Below are positions 1 to 10,139 of a DNA stretch of 64,000 bases, piece by piece. Each line of letters begins with the position of its first letter. The stretch's first letter is position 1. This DNA is from Pectinophora gossypiella (Eukaryota; Arthropoda; Insecta; Lepidoptera; Gelechiidae): positions 1,798,001 through 1,862,000 of the forward strand of contig NC_065426.1 of NCBI RefSeq assembly GCF_024362695.1. Direction: 5' to 3'. The position numbers and the translations under genes were made by a program. Under the pieces are notes generated by a model that saw only the letters and a program-made list of their open reading frames with translations, was not told where the DNA came from and ran no database searches.

Positions 1-439
1 TGAGGGTATACATTACAAGTTATTTAATAACTAGAGGAACACATTCAATACCAAACATTGCTATTATTTAGGTAGTTAACTTATAATAAGCTTTTTTACA
101 TAAAGTAAGCTCAAATGAAAAAATCAATTCACAAATAAAAAATATTATCTGGTATTTTATTGTAAAAACGTATACATAACCACAAAAAAAGATGAATTTA
201 ATTTACTTAAGCAATCTAGAATTTTGAATAGCAATTATTTATTTATTTGTATTTATAGACCTTTTTTTATTATCATAAGCTGTTAATTTGAAAATAAAAT
301 CTTAATAATAACTTTGAGTGATATAGTCAAAAGCAATTTTATTTTTATTTCTTATATTGTAAGTATGCCTTTCACAGTTTCTTGGAAGGAGAGATACATT
401 TTTACGTACATACATAATGTTTTCATAAATAATATATAT
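1..439. other. AT-rich intergenic DNA, no gene seen
   Basis: Very AT-rich sequence with short A and T runs. Open frames here are short and show no recognisable domain or codon pattern. I see no repeat shared with the rest of the window. Confidence 0.6.
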
Positions 440-639
440 TGTCAGCATTAACCCATTGATGTATAATATAGGGTATTTGACGGGGCCAAAGATAAATGAC
501 GAAGAACCTCCAGATCGGAAACCCAATGCTGAACCGCTGGACCACAGAAGACGCTTAGCAGCATATGCACAGGTAGGTACATGCGTCTCGCCAAACACGT
601 CCATCAAGACAGGCCATAATCTCTAAGTAATGCATACGT

Positions 640-886
640 CTAATCCCTGGTTATACGATAGCGTGTCGTATCGATACAATCACGCTTGCCAGACGCTTGT
701 ACGGTGTACATCAAATTGGGAGTTGTGGTCGGGTTGCATTTACACCGTTGCACCCCGGACACTTCTCTTGCTTTCTCCACATTCATCAATTGTTTCATAC
801 ACGCTCGCTGGTTCAGAATAGATCGTACCAAAGCGTTTCTCAGGACATCCCTAATTTGGTCAATGTACGTTTTTCTGGAGCATACT
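640..886 (-). pseudogene. LINE reverse transcriptase C-terminal remnant
   Basis: Read on the minus strand, the first ~60 codons from about 886 give a peptide with RKTYIDQIRDVLRN followed by RACMKQLMNVEKAREV. This resembles the basic tail after the reverse transcriptase domain of lepidopteran non-LTR elements, where a GRPR-[KR]-xY-xxQI motif is followed by a helical segment. Compare the better-preserved tail at 25108-25440. The catalytic domain is absent and the frame then runs into low-similarity sequence, so this is a 5'-truncated, decayed copy. It abuts a SINE at about 880. The assignment rests on motif resemblance only. Confidence 0.4.
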
Positions 887-1137
887 CCCCCACGCTGCTC
901 CAGTGCGGGTTGGTGGAGGTGTTTTTACGGCTAATAGCCGGGACCAACGGCTTAACGTGCCCTCCGAAGCACGGAATCATCTTACTTTTTCAGACAATCA
1001 GGTGATTCAAGCCTGACAAGTCCTTACCAAACAAAGGACAGTCTCACAAAGTGATTTCGACAATGTCCCCATCGGGAATCGAACCCGGACCTCCAGATCG
1101 TAAGCCTAACGCTCTAACCACTAGACCACGGAGGCCC
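880..1137 (-). repeat. SINE-A copy (tRNA-headed), minus strand
   Basis: Same sequence as the copies at 5355-5682, 24480-24812 and 57532-57857. The tRNA-like head is at the right end (about 1060-1137) with a B box (GGTTCGATTCC on the minus strand) and an A box (TGGTCTAGTGG). The distal tail with GCCCAGCAGTGGGACGT is missing on the left; that tail appears in the opposite orientation just downstream (1138-1208), so the copy was rearranged. Confidence 0.75.
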
Positions 1138-1208
1138 CCTCCGGTTGATTGAGGGGAGGCCTGTGCCCAGCAGTGGGACGTATGTAGGCAGTTTATGTTA
1201 TGTTATGT
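1138..1208 (+). repeat. SINE-A tail fragment, inverted relative to neighbour
   Basis: Starts with CCTCCGGTTGATTGAGGGG and contains GCCCAGCAGTGGGACGTATG, ending in TTATGTTATGTTATG. This is the 3' part of SINE-A in plus orientation, directly abutting a minus-oriented SINE-A body. Confidence 0.7.
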
Positions 1209-1376
1209 ACGTTCTAGTTCTTCCTCTGCCAGCCTTACCAACAACCTTAGGCTGAAACCCACAAGTAGTCAGAAGATAACTTGCAGACCAGGTTTGAACA
1301 GATCTGACGGTAAGTGGCCATACGGGTTTACTCAAACCATAAAGGCAGCAAATAAGCTCGCGATAACAAACACTTA

Positions 1377-1624
1377 AAACTCCGATACCGATCCCGTCAG
1401 CGTGACTAACCATCCAGCGCTTATCGCTATCAGCTGGACCGATAAATTCTTTCGAATATAGGTAATACTCTCAGATGACACCCTGAGTCGAGATTTACGC
1501 CCAACTGGGTACCCTCTGGCCTGTACGTTATCTTAAATTTGGTGCCGGGTGAAAGTTCTCAGCGCTCCCCATTAGTTCAGATAGTTTAATGCCGTATGTG
1601 GCAAAACTAACAAGTCACATCAAA
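1377..1624 (+). repeat. Poly-A-tailed retroposon family Z, diverged copy
   Basis: Contains the family landmarks CAGCGCTTATCGCTATC, CCCTGAGTCGAG, CAACTGGGTACCCTC, GGTGAAAGTTCTCAGCGCTC and a terminal AAGTCACATCAAA. Better copies are at 4215-4472, 10140-10545, 25655-26070 (opposite strand) and 28190-28628. Copies on this strand end in AAGTCACGTC plus an A-run, which suggests retroposition. No coding capacity is seen. Confidence 0.65.
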
Positions 1625-1649
1625 CAATATAATAAAACATAACATAACA

Positions 1650-1810
1650 TAAGCTTACGACCATATACCAAATGAGGTAATCAGAAGTACATCCATCGCA
1701 AGATGAACTAAGTACTCACACCTCACCGAACTTTCTGTTAGACCAACGAGACACGTGGTGAGCCGTATCGCCGTCTATAATGGTCGAGTGTGTTACTGTG
1801 TGTTAGTGAA
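1650..1810 (-). repeat. Repeat shared in inverted orientation with 11460-11640
   Basis: Contains ACATCCATCGCAAGATGAA, CTCACACCTCACCGAACTTT and GTGGTGAGCCGTATCGCCG. These occur as reverse complement at 11460-11640. The family is not identified and no terminal repeats or coding sequence are evident. Confidence 0.6.
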
Positions 1811-2122
1811 AGACTTTTTTTTAGTGAACTAATTGGCCGGACAAATGGCTAGAGTCGGATCGTCGGGATTCGGGATTGTTAGTGTAAGACAAAAATAGTA
1901 AGAAAGATACAGAAAATATTAACTACAAATTACGCAACAGTGTGACGAGACCCGTCTCAGAAACCTCTCACGTCACAGTATTGGCGTGACAAGCAACACT
2001 TGCTCTGAATTAGGTAAATCTTGCAGCTGACAGCACTAATCGCACAGTCGATAATCGATACCCGATTGAGATGTCACTGCCCTAGCGTCTTGCGACTGTT
2101 CTGGGAATAAGATAGCCTAATG

Positions 2123-2246
<124 letters not shown>

Positions 2247-2860
2247 TTTTAGGAAGATTAACAGCTGAATAGTACAGTAAATATAATCATTAGTAACTAT
2301 ATGCTAATTACAAATCTCCACCTATAGGTTTCAATATAGTTATTCTATAAAGTAGGCTAATGAAATTAACATAAAAAGAACGTTAATAAAATAAATTTCA
2401 AACATGCGTTCATAAAAGAGACAATAACAATCACAAACAGTGCCAGTTTACTCATTTTATCTATGCAATTCACTAAGTGATGGTGTTAAAATAGCCTTGT
2501 GTCAGTAGTCTTTTCACAGTGGTTGTGCTTGTGCTAAAGAGGTCAATATCCACGTTACTGTTATCAAATTATAAACCCAGATGAGAATCCTCAGCGCTCC
2601 CCATTTGTCCGGCCAAGTAGTTAAATGCCGTTAGCGGTAAATTTACAAAATGTTACCTTTAAACAAACTAACGGATTGTAACCAGCATTCGGAATAATAT
2701 GATGGTTAGCCTAAGTCAAGTAATATTGAAAACATAATAAGCGCTTTTTGAAACTTCACATACTAATGTGATTTTCTTCAACAAAACCTCGCCTTTCTAT
2801 CAATTAATATCTTCTCCAATCAATCAGTAATACTTTATTGCACAACGACATATATAAAGG
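2247..2860. other. Intergenic, only a Z fragment
   Basis: AT-rich DNA. About 2585-2650 is a short piece of family Z (TCAGCGCTCCCCATTTGTCC, GGCCAAGTAGTTAAATGCC). Nothing else is recognisable. Confidence 0.5.
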
Positions 2861-3010
2861 ACATAAACATACGAATAGGGTGAAAGAAGTTTATGCCTTG
2901 GAGCACGGGATGGTGCAATAAAAATATATATAAATATACACACATATGTATATACACATACATAAATACACACATATAGTTACACACACATACATACAAA
3001 TAGCCTATAC
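2825..3010. repeat. LINE 3'-end-like remnant plus TA/CA-rich simple sequence
   Basis: Begins with TACTTTATTGCACAACGAC, the reverse complement of a 'GTGCAATAAAGTA'-type LINE 3' end also seen near 59336 and 37395. It is followed from about 2920 by alternating TATATA and CACATA simple sequence. Confidence 0.4.
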
Positions 3011-3266
3011 AATATAATATATACGGAGAATAAGAATAACACTTCCAAGTTATACCTGCAGGAAAAGCGCCTTCAATCTTGCCCTAAAAGAGTCTTCTTC
3101 TTCTAATCCTTTTATCCTCTGTTGGGATGTAGGTCCCGAATAACAGATTAAAATAATCAAAATTCAATTAATATCAATCTGGTTTTATCCGAATTGAGAC
3201 CACAATTTTTACTTGGATTAAAACTAGCTTGTCTATTGCAACTATTGTGAGATTTTGTTACGAAAA

Positions 3267-3425
3267 ATCGCATTCGAATGTGATTATATATGTTTTCTTT
3301 TTTAATCGTATCCGAATGTAATCTTTTAATTTTATTTTTTAAATCAAATCCGAATATGATTTTATGTGATTTTTAATTTATTTTAAACCGCATTCGAATA
3401 TGATTTTATGTGATTTTACTTACTA
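3267..3425. repeat. Degenerate short tandem repeat
   Basis: Four diverged units centred on the palindromic core ATTCGAAT or ATCCGAAT followed by ATGATTTTATGTGATTTT. They start near 3267, 3309, 3345 and 3390. No gene is seen in the surrounding 3010-3870. Confidence 0.55.
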
Positions 3426-3869
3426 TTTTTTTACCTCCCATTAAAACAGAAATTTAATAATTTAACAGCACATTGAGTTCGTTGTCCGTCTGGGTGTCAC
3501 CACAGATTAATGAAATTCTTACTAGATTATGAATATTCAAATTACTCGATTTGCACTCGACTAATGAAATTTATTATTTGAGAAAAAATAAAATTTGTTC
3601 ATAATTATAATTTGTTAAGTTTTTACATAATATATGTTTTTTATAACTTTGACATTTTTTAATTTATACAAATATATTATTTAATTATCTTAATATTTTT
3701 CAAAAATAAAAACTTGTCTCAAATTCTCAAAGACAGAGCCAGATAACTTGTAAGTAAGTACTGTTAAAAAAAATATTCACTTTTCAAATATTGCTCGCCT
3801 ACTGGCAGAAGGACTATATCAGCTGTGTACTCATACACACACAAGTTCACGGACACACATAATTAGACA

Positions 3870-3965
3870 TAACGGGTGTTAGTGACATCGTAACGAGGGG
3901 GTGAGGTAACCCTAGCTCAGCCGCTGGTGGGGAGCGGAGAGTTGCCGTTCTATACGTAGTACTAT
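3870..3965. repeat. Fragment of double-hairpin repeat and neighbouring repeat
   Basis: GGTGTTAGTGACATCGTAACG is the terminal sequence of the double-hairpin family (27330, 50813, 63466). The following GGGGAGCGGAGAGTTGCCG matches 57060-57080 and, more loosely, 26430-26450. Confidence 0.55.
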
Positions 3966-4076
3966 TCGTTATTTTATGCCTTGAGCTCAAGCTGAATTAC
4001 CACGTTGTCCGAAAAAGTGAAATGATCATGTACCTACTTCAGAAGCCGCATATAGCTAACAAGCTACTAGCGCAGA

Positions 4077-4200
4077 TAACTCCACCAACTCGCAGCGAAG
4101 CAGCGTAGTGGAGTATGCTCCAGAGCCCCTCTGGTTGATTAACAGGAGGCCTGTGCCCAGCAGTGGGACGTATATTATGTGTAGGCTGTTTATGCAGGTG
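4077..4200 (+). repeat. SINE-A tail fragment
   Basis: Contains CAGCGTAGTGGAGTATGCTC, TCTGGTTGATTAACAGGAGG and GCCCAGCAGTGGGACGTAT. This is the 3' module of SINE-A without the tRNA head. Confidence 0.7.
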
Positions 4201-4214
4201 TGTTTTTTTTTGTT

Positions 4215-4475
4215 GTGGTCGACGATTTCCCTCGTGGTCGACGATTTCCCTCATTCAGCGCTTATCGCTATCGACCCACTAGGGTCGATTAATTCTTTCA
4301 AATATTTTTCCTCTCAGACGACGCCCTGAGCCGAGGTTCGCGGCCAACTGGGCACCCTCAGGTCTGTTGTCTTAAACGTTGTACCGGGTGAGAGCCTTCA
4401 GCGCTCCCCATTTGTCCGGCCAAGTAGTTAATGCCATCTGCGGCAAATCTACAATAAGTCACGTCAAAAAAAATG
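4215..4475 (+). repeat. Retroposon family Z copy
   Basis: Good copy of the 3' half of family Z: GTCGACGATTTCCCTCATTC, GACCCACTAGGGTCGATTAA, GACGACGCCCTGAGCCGAGG, ending AAGTCACGTC plus an A-run. A short internal duplication of GTGGTCGACGATTTCCCTC is visible at the left edge (about 4216 and 4234). Confidence 0.75.
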
Positions 4476-4790
4476 TGTTTTTTTTTGCGAATGAACGATA
4501 ATGGAAATAATAATCATTATTAAAATTTTAATCGCCTTCCATTTTCCTGTAACGAAATTCCCATTAATTATGATATTGAGACGAAATTCTTCGACGATCC
4601 ATTAATGCATGATTAATGGAACCTAGTCATATTACACAGAAATTAAATGACGTCACGGTTCATTAGTGACGTAATTATTTCAAATAAGGATAAAACAATG
4701 CTTAAATATATTTTCTTCATATATTTAGTATTGTGAAAAGATATATTTTTGTAATTAGGACCATAAATTTACTAGGACAATTGGTGGAAT
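4476..4790. other. Intergenic, nothing recognised
   Basis: AT-rich sequence without a supported gene or a repeat I can match elsewhere in the window. Confidence 0.5.
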
Positions 4791-4859
4791 TGATATAACT
4801 TACATAATAAATTGCTTCTATGCTGTTCTGGGAGCAAATAAACAACATGTCGTAAAAAC

Positions 4860-5215
4860 CGACAGACGGACTGTGTCCTCTAACATGATGGACTAATGTT
4901 AATGGCGATAGGTTGATCCCTTATCACCATAAGTTTCATCATATCCAGCTTACGACATCGTATCAACAGTGGCTGCAAGTTGTCTTTGATTACTTGTGGC
5001 TCTGCCCACCCCATTAGGGATTACGGGCGTGAGTTTATGTATGTATGTAATGTATGTACATAAGAAAAAAATATTATCACGCCTGTGCCCCCAAAGGGGT
5101 TGGCAGAGGTGTATAGTATATACACCCACTCTTTGCCAGCTATGTTTAAGTTTCATATAAAGGTGCGCCTATAGCCATTAACCGGGAACAATTCCTGGAA
5201 ACCACGTGATATCAA
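4860..5215 (-). repeat. Compound repeat R5 (two adjoining modules)
   Basis: Module 1 (about 4860-5050) contains CTAACATGATGGACTAATG and GCCCACCCCATTAGGGATTA; it recurs as reverse complement at 26110-26300. Module 2 (about 5075-5215) contains CACGCCTGTGCCCCCAAAGG and a segment ending in AATTCCTGGAAACCACGTG; a diverged plus-strand relative is at 23490-23640. Family identity is unknown and there is no coding capacity. Confidence 0.65.
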
Positions 5216-5354
5216 TTATCTTTGATCAAAACATGAATTGGAACTCATCAAGACGAATTTAGTGGTTAAAAAAATAAAATAAAAAGCCTGTGCTGGGATT
5301 CGATCCCATGACATCATCTACGTTTTTAGCAACCTTTAAACAGTTTACTAACAT

Positions 5355-5682
5355 AACATAAATAGCCTATATACGTCCCACTGCTGGGCACAGGCCTCCT
5401 CTCAATCAACCGGAGAGGGTATGGAGCATACTCCACCACGCTGCTCCACTGCGGGTCGGTGGAGGTGTTTTTACGGCTAATAGCCGGGACCAACGGCTTA
5501 ACGTGCCCTCCGAAGCACGGAATGAACTTACTTTTTCGGACAATCAGGTGATTCAAGCCTGAAAAGTCCTTACCAAACAAAGGACAGTCTCACAAAGTGA
5601 TTTCGACAATGTCCCCATCGGGAATCGAACCCGGACCTCCAGATCGTGAGCCTAACGCTCTTACCACTAGACCACGGAGGCT
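5355..5682 (-). repeat. SINE-A, full copy with 12-bp target-site duplication
   Basis: Complete tRNA-headed SINE in minus orientation. GTTTACTAACAT occurs at 5343-5354 and again at 5683-5694, a perfect 12-bp direct repeat flanking the element, as expected for target-primed retroposition. The right end holds pol III-like A and B boxes. The central core includes GTGCTTCGGAGGGCACGTTA on the minus strand, and the left end holds the GCCCAGCAGTGGGACGT tail. Confidence 0.88.
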
Positions 5683-5935
5683 GTTTACTAACATTATTAT
5701 TTTTATTTTTTTATAATTAAAAATGCTATTCACTCGTCATAAATATTCTTTATTTAGAAGCTAGGAAAATGATTTTCTAAATAAGTCTTTTACCTTGTAA
5801 CTGTGCGGTGTACTTCATCTCACATAGACCAAACAATAATGTTAAGTGGATTTAGTACAAAAAGCCTAGTAGACGTAGGTAGCGGTACATTTACTAGTCG
5901 ACGATTTCCCTCAATCAGCGCCTATGCCAACACCC

Positions 5936-6240
5936 TCCGTGGTCCAGTGGTCGAGCGTTGGACTCACGATCCAGAGGTCCCGAAATGACCTTGTGATCCC
6001 TAGTTTGATTAGGACATTACAGGCTGATCTGATTCCTGATTGTCCGAAAGTGAGACGATCCGTGCTTCGGAAGGCACAGTGTTAAAATGTTAAGCCGTTG
6101 GTCCCGGTTACTACTTACTGATGTAAGTACGTAGTCGTTACATGAGTCATGTCAGGGGCCTTTGGCGGCTCAATAGTAACCCTGACACCAGGGTTGATGA
6201 GGTTGGTTCACTTCACAACCCACACGATAGAAGAAGAAGA
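5936..6240 (+). repeat. SINE-B copy
   Basis: tRNA-like head (GTCCAGTGGTCGAGCGTTGG), the shared core (CGTGCTTCGGAAGGCACAG, AGCCGTTGGTCCCGG) and the type-B tail (ACATGAGTCATGTCAGGGG, CCTTTGGCGGCTCAATAGTA, CACACGATAGAAGAAGAAG). The B-box region is damaged here compared with 7758-8090. Confidence 0.8.
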
Positions 6241-6338
6241 AAAGTTTACTTCACAACAGTCAGTAATTCGCGGACAACAATATTGATAGTACATTTACGA
6301 AAAAAATTAACAACCTACTACTGTGTAAACATAATGTG

Positions 6339-6670
6339 CGGTCACGAGTACTAATATGTATACACATTGATACCATGTCACATTAACTTTTTTGACAAAT
6401 TAAGGCCCTGCGCAGACGACAGACTATCCGTGACGCACTTTTTAGTCTGTGAAAATATAACCTATGCAATTATATGCAGTAACGCACACGACGCGCAAAA
6501 AGTCCGGCGCGTTACTGCATATAATTGCATAGGTTATATTTTCACAGACTAAAAAGTGCGTCACGGATAGTCTGTCGTCTGCGCAGGGCCTAAACGGTAA
6601 GTCTCATTAAATGTCAAATATGATATTGCGACAGGGTTCTAAAGTGGGTACATGATATTACTCATGACTG
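6339..6670 (+). mobile_element. MITE-G copy carrying a nested palindromic MITE
   Basis: Outer element begins CGGTCACGAGTACTAATATG and ends GTACATGATATTACTCATGACTG. Related copies are at 14095-14225, 55674-55937 and 56832-56973. Its ends (CGGTCACGAG and CAGTCATGAG, read inward) are imperfect inverted repeats. It is split at 6401-6593 by a second element; removing that insert restores the MITE-G consensus across the junction. Confidence 0.8.
6404..6590. mobile_element. 187-bp perfect palindromic MITE with TAA target duplication
   Basis: Left arm 6404-6485 and right arm 6509-6590 are perfect 82-bp reverse complements around a 23-nt loop. The ends read GGCCCTGCGCAGACGACAG. TAA is duplicated at 6401-6403 and 6591-6593, compatible with PIF/Harbinger-type non-autonomous elements, which typically duplicate a 3-bp TWA site. 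Superfamily assignment is inference from the target site. No transposase is present. Confidence 0.88.
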
Positions 6671-7146
6671 TACTTACTGTTGTTTTTTTGTCGCCAATAA
6701 AAAATAATAATAATAATAATAAAACAGTCCAATTTTTACCACCACTTGGCTTTTCACTCGCTATACTTAATATAAACCCAGCCACTTATAACGCTAAGGG
6801 TGCGCTCAAAAATTACAACCATCATATCATAATAAACAATGGTGGATTTTTCCTCTGTACCCTTAGGATGGATGGGGTACTTGCACTTGACAGAACAGTC
6901 ATTATGAGAAAGTTTTATGCCCAACACTTTATCATGGGATGAGCAGAGGTACAGTATTTCTACGCGGATAACTCGATTGAAACTCGACGTGAGTTTCGAA
7001 ATAGAATTACACTACACACACACTATAATACACTACACTATACATGTAGTATAGTATCGTATTCCAACCAAGATTCTGAGTTTATATCAAGAGGAATTTT
7101 CCGTCGCAAAAGTATGGAACGGAAAAAAAAACACAAATATTTTCCC
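6671..7146. other. Intergenic with short AAT-type microsatellite
   Basis: An (AAT)n run lies at about 6700-6720. Near 7015-7050 there are short ACTATACAC and CATGTAGTATAGTA repeats. No supported gene is seen. Confidence 0.5.
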
Positions 7147-7204
7147 AAGTTCTTAAGAACGGGTTCTTACCGCGTTTAAATGGGGATATGAGACTCCCGA
7201 TATT

Positions 7205-7581
7205 GGTCCCGATTCCTGCAGACAACGCCTAATTTTATTTTAAGTTATATCCGTCATTTTCATATTTGTCGAAAAGGAAAGGGACGGATGATTCACAGCT
7301 CTTAATTTTAGGAAGAATGAGTAAATGAATGTATAACCCGGGCGAATCAAAAGTTTCGTCGCTGGTATGCAATCCGTTTGACGTGCTGTCTACTTAACTG
7401 TGTCGGGTTATTGACGGATGTAAAATTTTTAGACGGTTGGTTTAGATTTGTGCTTAAAATTGACGTGTGTTCCATAAATTTTATGCTTGTTGATTACCCG
7501 TCCCTTTCCTTTTCGGCGGATAAGAAAAATGACAGATATAACTTAAAATAAAATTAGATGGTATTTACAGGAATTAGCACC
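7205..7581 (+). mobile_element. MITE-400 copy with ATT target duplication
   Basis: Starts near GGTCCCGATTCCTGCAGAC and ends GTATTTACAGGAATTAGCACC. The two ends (about 55 bp) are imperfect inverted repeats containing TAATTTTATTTTAAGTTATA. ATT flanks both sides (7202-7204, 7582-7584). Other copies are at 8635-9008, 13130-13471, 22478-22852, 54913-55289 and 60913-61299. It lies inside a fold-back repeat whose halves are at 7147-7204 and 7582-7640 and whose relative is at 51787-51985. Confidence 0.82.
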
Positions 7582-7654
7582 ATTATGTGCTTTAATTATG
7601 ATAATAACCACGTAAACTTAAAACAATGTACCTAAAGGTAGCCATACAAATAGG

Positions 7655-7757
7655 TATGGGTATTTGTGACACCGTAATCATGAGCCGAATCATCCCCCTC
7701 AGTAATTGCGATAACTGAGGGGGATGATTCGGCTCATGATTTTGAGTTAATATCAAG
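7655..7757. repeat. Hairpin-family fragment with 25-bp perfect stem
   Basis: 7679-7703 and 7714-7738 are perfect inverted repeats (CATGAGCCGAATCATCCCCC...) around a 10-nt loop. The sequence belongs to the double-hairpin family, then runs directly into SINE-B. Confidence 0.75.
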
Positions 7758-8090
7758 TGGCCTCTGTAGTCCAGTGGTTGAGCGTTGGACTCACGATCCG
7801 GAGGCCTCGGGTTCGAATCCCGATGGGGACACATCACAAAAATCATTTTGTGATCCCTAGTTTGGTTAGGACATTACAGGCTGATCACCTGATTGTCCGA
7901 AAGTAAGATGAGGCGTGCTTCGGAACGCACGTTAGGCTGTTGGTCCCGGTTACTATTTACTGATGTAGGTACGTGAGTAACCATTTACATGACCCATGTC
8001 AGGGCCTTTGGCGGCTCAATCATAACCTTGTCAGCAGGTTTGATGAGGCTGGTATTCCCCCTCACAAATCACACGATAGGAAGTGGAATT
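7758..8090 (+). repeat. SINE-B copy with intact A and B boxes
   Basis: Head with TAGTCCAGTGGTTGAGCG and GGGTTCGAATCCCGATGGGG, then AAAATCATTTTGTGATCCC, the shared core (GTGCTTCGGAACGCACGTTA), and the type-B tail ending CACACGATAGGAAG. Both pol III promoter boxes look close to consensus. Confidence 0.85.
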
Positions 8091-8634
8091 TTCCGCAAAG
8101 TTTTCGTTACGGTTTCACTAACAACCTTTATTTATTTGCACCTATGCCATGCTATGCATGCAACTGTCTCTGCATGTTTTAAGCTAAGACGAGCAATTGT
8201 TAAAATGTGTAGCGATGTTTGGGTATATAAGTGTGTGCGGCCCTAGTGAGTTGGCTGGACTTCTAGGTGAGCCTCTATGTTTTCTTTTTATAATAATAAA
8301 AACCCTCTCCCTACCCTCTTCTTTTCCTTTTTCTTCTTTTTGGCTACTTCTCTTCCTTCTACTTTTCTTCTTTGTTTTTTTTTTAATTTTTACATACCTA
8401 TCTCCTCGCCTTACAATTGTCTGTAAGAGATCACTCTAAGCGAGTTATTATCCATGTGCCTATTTAAGTGTCTTTTGTAACTATATTATTTATTTTGGTA
8501 TAGTAAAGTATATTTCTATTGTATTGTAATATAAGCTCGCTTTTGACCATAATCTCACCTGATGGTAGGTAAGTGACAATGTGGTCTAGGGTGGCTCACT
8601 CTTACTAGCAAATGAATATAAAATTAATAATAGC
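8091..8634. other. Pyrimidine-rich intergenic DNA and LINE-tail-like piece
   Basis: 8300-8400 is strongly TC-rich. 8550-8615 (ATCTCACCTGATGGTAGGTA, TGTGGTCTAGGGTGGCTCAC) resembles a 3' portion of lepidopteran LINEs that I recognise by eye. No gene supported. Confidence 0.45.
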
Positions 8635-9008
8635 CCCGATTCCTGCAGACACTTCCTAATTTTACTTTAAGTTATACCTGTCATTTTCTTATCCGCCTAA
8701 AAGGAAAAGGACGGATGATTGACAGCTCTTAATTTTAGGAAGAATGAGTAAATTAATGAATAACCCGGGCGAATCAAAAGGTATGTCGCTGGTATGCAAG
8801 CCGTTTGACGTGTGCTGTCAACATAATTCTGTCGGGTTATTGGCCAATGCAAAATTTTTAAACGCTTGTTTTAAATTTGTGCTTAAAAATGACGTGTGTT
8901 CCATAAATTTTATCCTTGTTGACTACCCGTCCCTTTCCTTTTATACGGATGAGATGGACAGATATATTTTAAAATAAAATTAGATGGTGTTTACGGCAAT
9001 TAGCTCCA
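8635..9008 (+). mobile_element. MITE-400 copy
   Basis: Starts CCCCGATTCCTGCAGACAC and ends TTACGGCAATTAGCTCC. The interior carries GGAAGAATGAGTAAATTAA and AACCCGGGCGAATCAAAAGG, as in the other copies. The ends are inverted repeats. Confidence 0.82.
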
Positions 9009-9468
9009 TTATCTTATTAATATTAATAAATTATGTTATGTTGTGTTTATGTATGTACCTATGTAAGTAGTGTCTTTTAGCTGTTAGTTTGTAAATGTAA
9101 CTCGTTTCACTGTTATATCTAGATCTGTTTAATATTAATCTCTATACATATGGGGGTTTGCCGTTTCGTTTCATTTGAAATAAAATTAAGAAACAAATGG
9201 TAGTGTCTCGGAGGGAGGCAAAGGAAAAATTTGGCAGATCAATTTTGTTCCTCAAGCTTAAATAAAGGCTTCTCGGGTAAATAATAACGTTCTTTTTTGA
9301 AAAGAAAAATTGCAAAATGGGGTTTGAGAATGAAATAATAATTTTCACAGAATGATGAAAACAATTCTTAAATGGATGTTTATGTTTAGTTCAAGCTGTT
9401 CCTTCTCTGCTGGAACAAAGAAAATACTGTACTTATTAAGTCTTTTTTATTATTTATTGATAAATACC
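9009..9468. other. Intergenic, nothing recognised
   Basis: AT-rich DNA with no repeat I can match and no supported gene. Confidence 0.5.
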
Positions 9469-9760
9469 CCATAGCTCGGTGGCGCAGCGATTAACACGCT
9501 CGGTCTGCGATTGTTGAAGTAAAGCAACTTTCGCAAAGGCCGGTCATAGGATGGGTGACCACAAAAAAAAAGGTTTTCATCTCGAGCTCCTCCGTGCTTC
9601 GGAAGGCACGTTAAGCCGTTGGTCCCGGCTGCATTAGCAGTCGTTAATAACCATCAATCCGCACTGGGCCCGCGTGATGGTTTAAGGCCCGATCTCCCTA
9701 TCCATCCATAGGGAAGGCCCGTGCCCCAGCAGTGGGGACGTTAATGGGCTGATGATGATG
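9469..9760 (+). repeat. SINE-5S copy (tRNA/5S chimeric head)
   Basis: Contains an A-box-like TGGCGCAGCGA, then a 5S rRNA-like stretch (GAAGTAAAGCAAC ... GGATGGGTGACC), the shared core (CGTGCTTCGGAAGGCACG), and a tail with GCCCCAGCAGTGGGGACG ending GATGATGATG. Near-identical to 59048-59342 and 60467-60763. Confidence 0.85.
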
Positions 9761-9899
9761 TTGACCCCCAAAGAGAACCAAGGTAGCCCAATTGGGAGAA
9801 CGGCTCTAAGTACGAATAACTAAGCTTTAGTAGCTAAATAATAACCTTGACACCATCTCCTTCTATCGTGGAGGTTGTGAGGTGTATTACCATTTTTTT

Positions 9900-10050
9900 G
9901 TCCAACTTGTCATGCGCCTAACATTACTGTAGCTTCTCACAATCTAAGAAAATATATCCGAAGAAAAGCTGAAGAAAACCTCGATACAGGGCCCTCATCA
10001 TCATTAATTTAAAAGCCACGCTCTTGTCGGTGTTACATTCTCCATGCTAC
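9900..10050. repeat. Two LINE 3'-end fragments
   Basis: 9915-10000 (TACTGTAGCTTCTCACAATC ... CAGGGCCCT) matches the LINE-P tail at 22930-23035 and, on the other strand, 59985-60060. 10003-10045 (CATCATCATTAATTTAAAAG, CCACGCTCTTGTCGG) matches the tail of the LINE remnant at 25096-25135. Confidence 0.6.
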
Positions 10051-10139
10051 TTTTTCACACAGGATAAATAACCACACTGCGCCCTAAGCTTCAATTTCAG
10101 TAATTTAGCTGCCTGATATCACATACCTACAGTTATGTC

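Noticed and set aside
7758..7840. Possible tRNA gene
   Set aside because: A and B boxes are present, but the sequence continues into the SINE-B body shared by many copies and does not form a clean cloverleaf with acceptor pairing. It is a SINE head. The same applies to 29432-29510.
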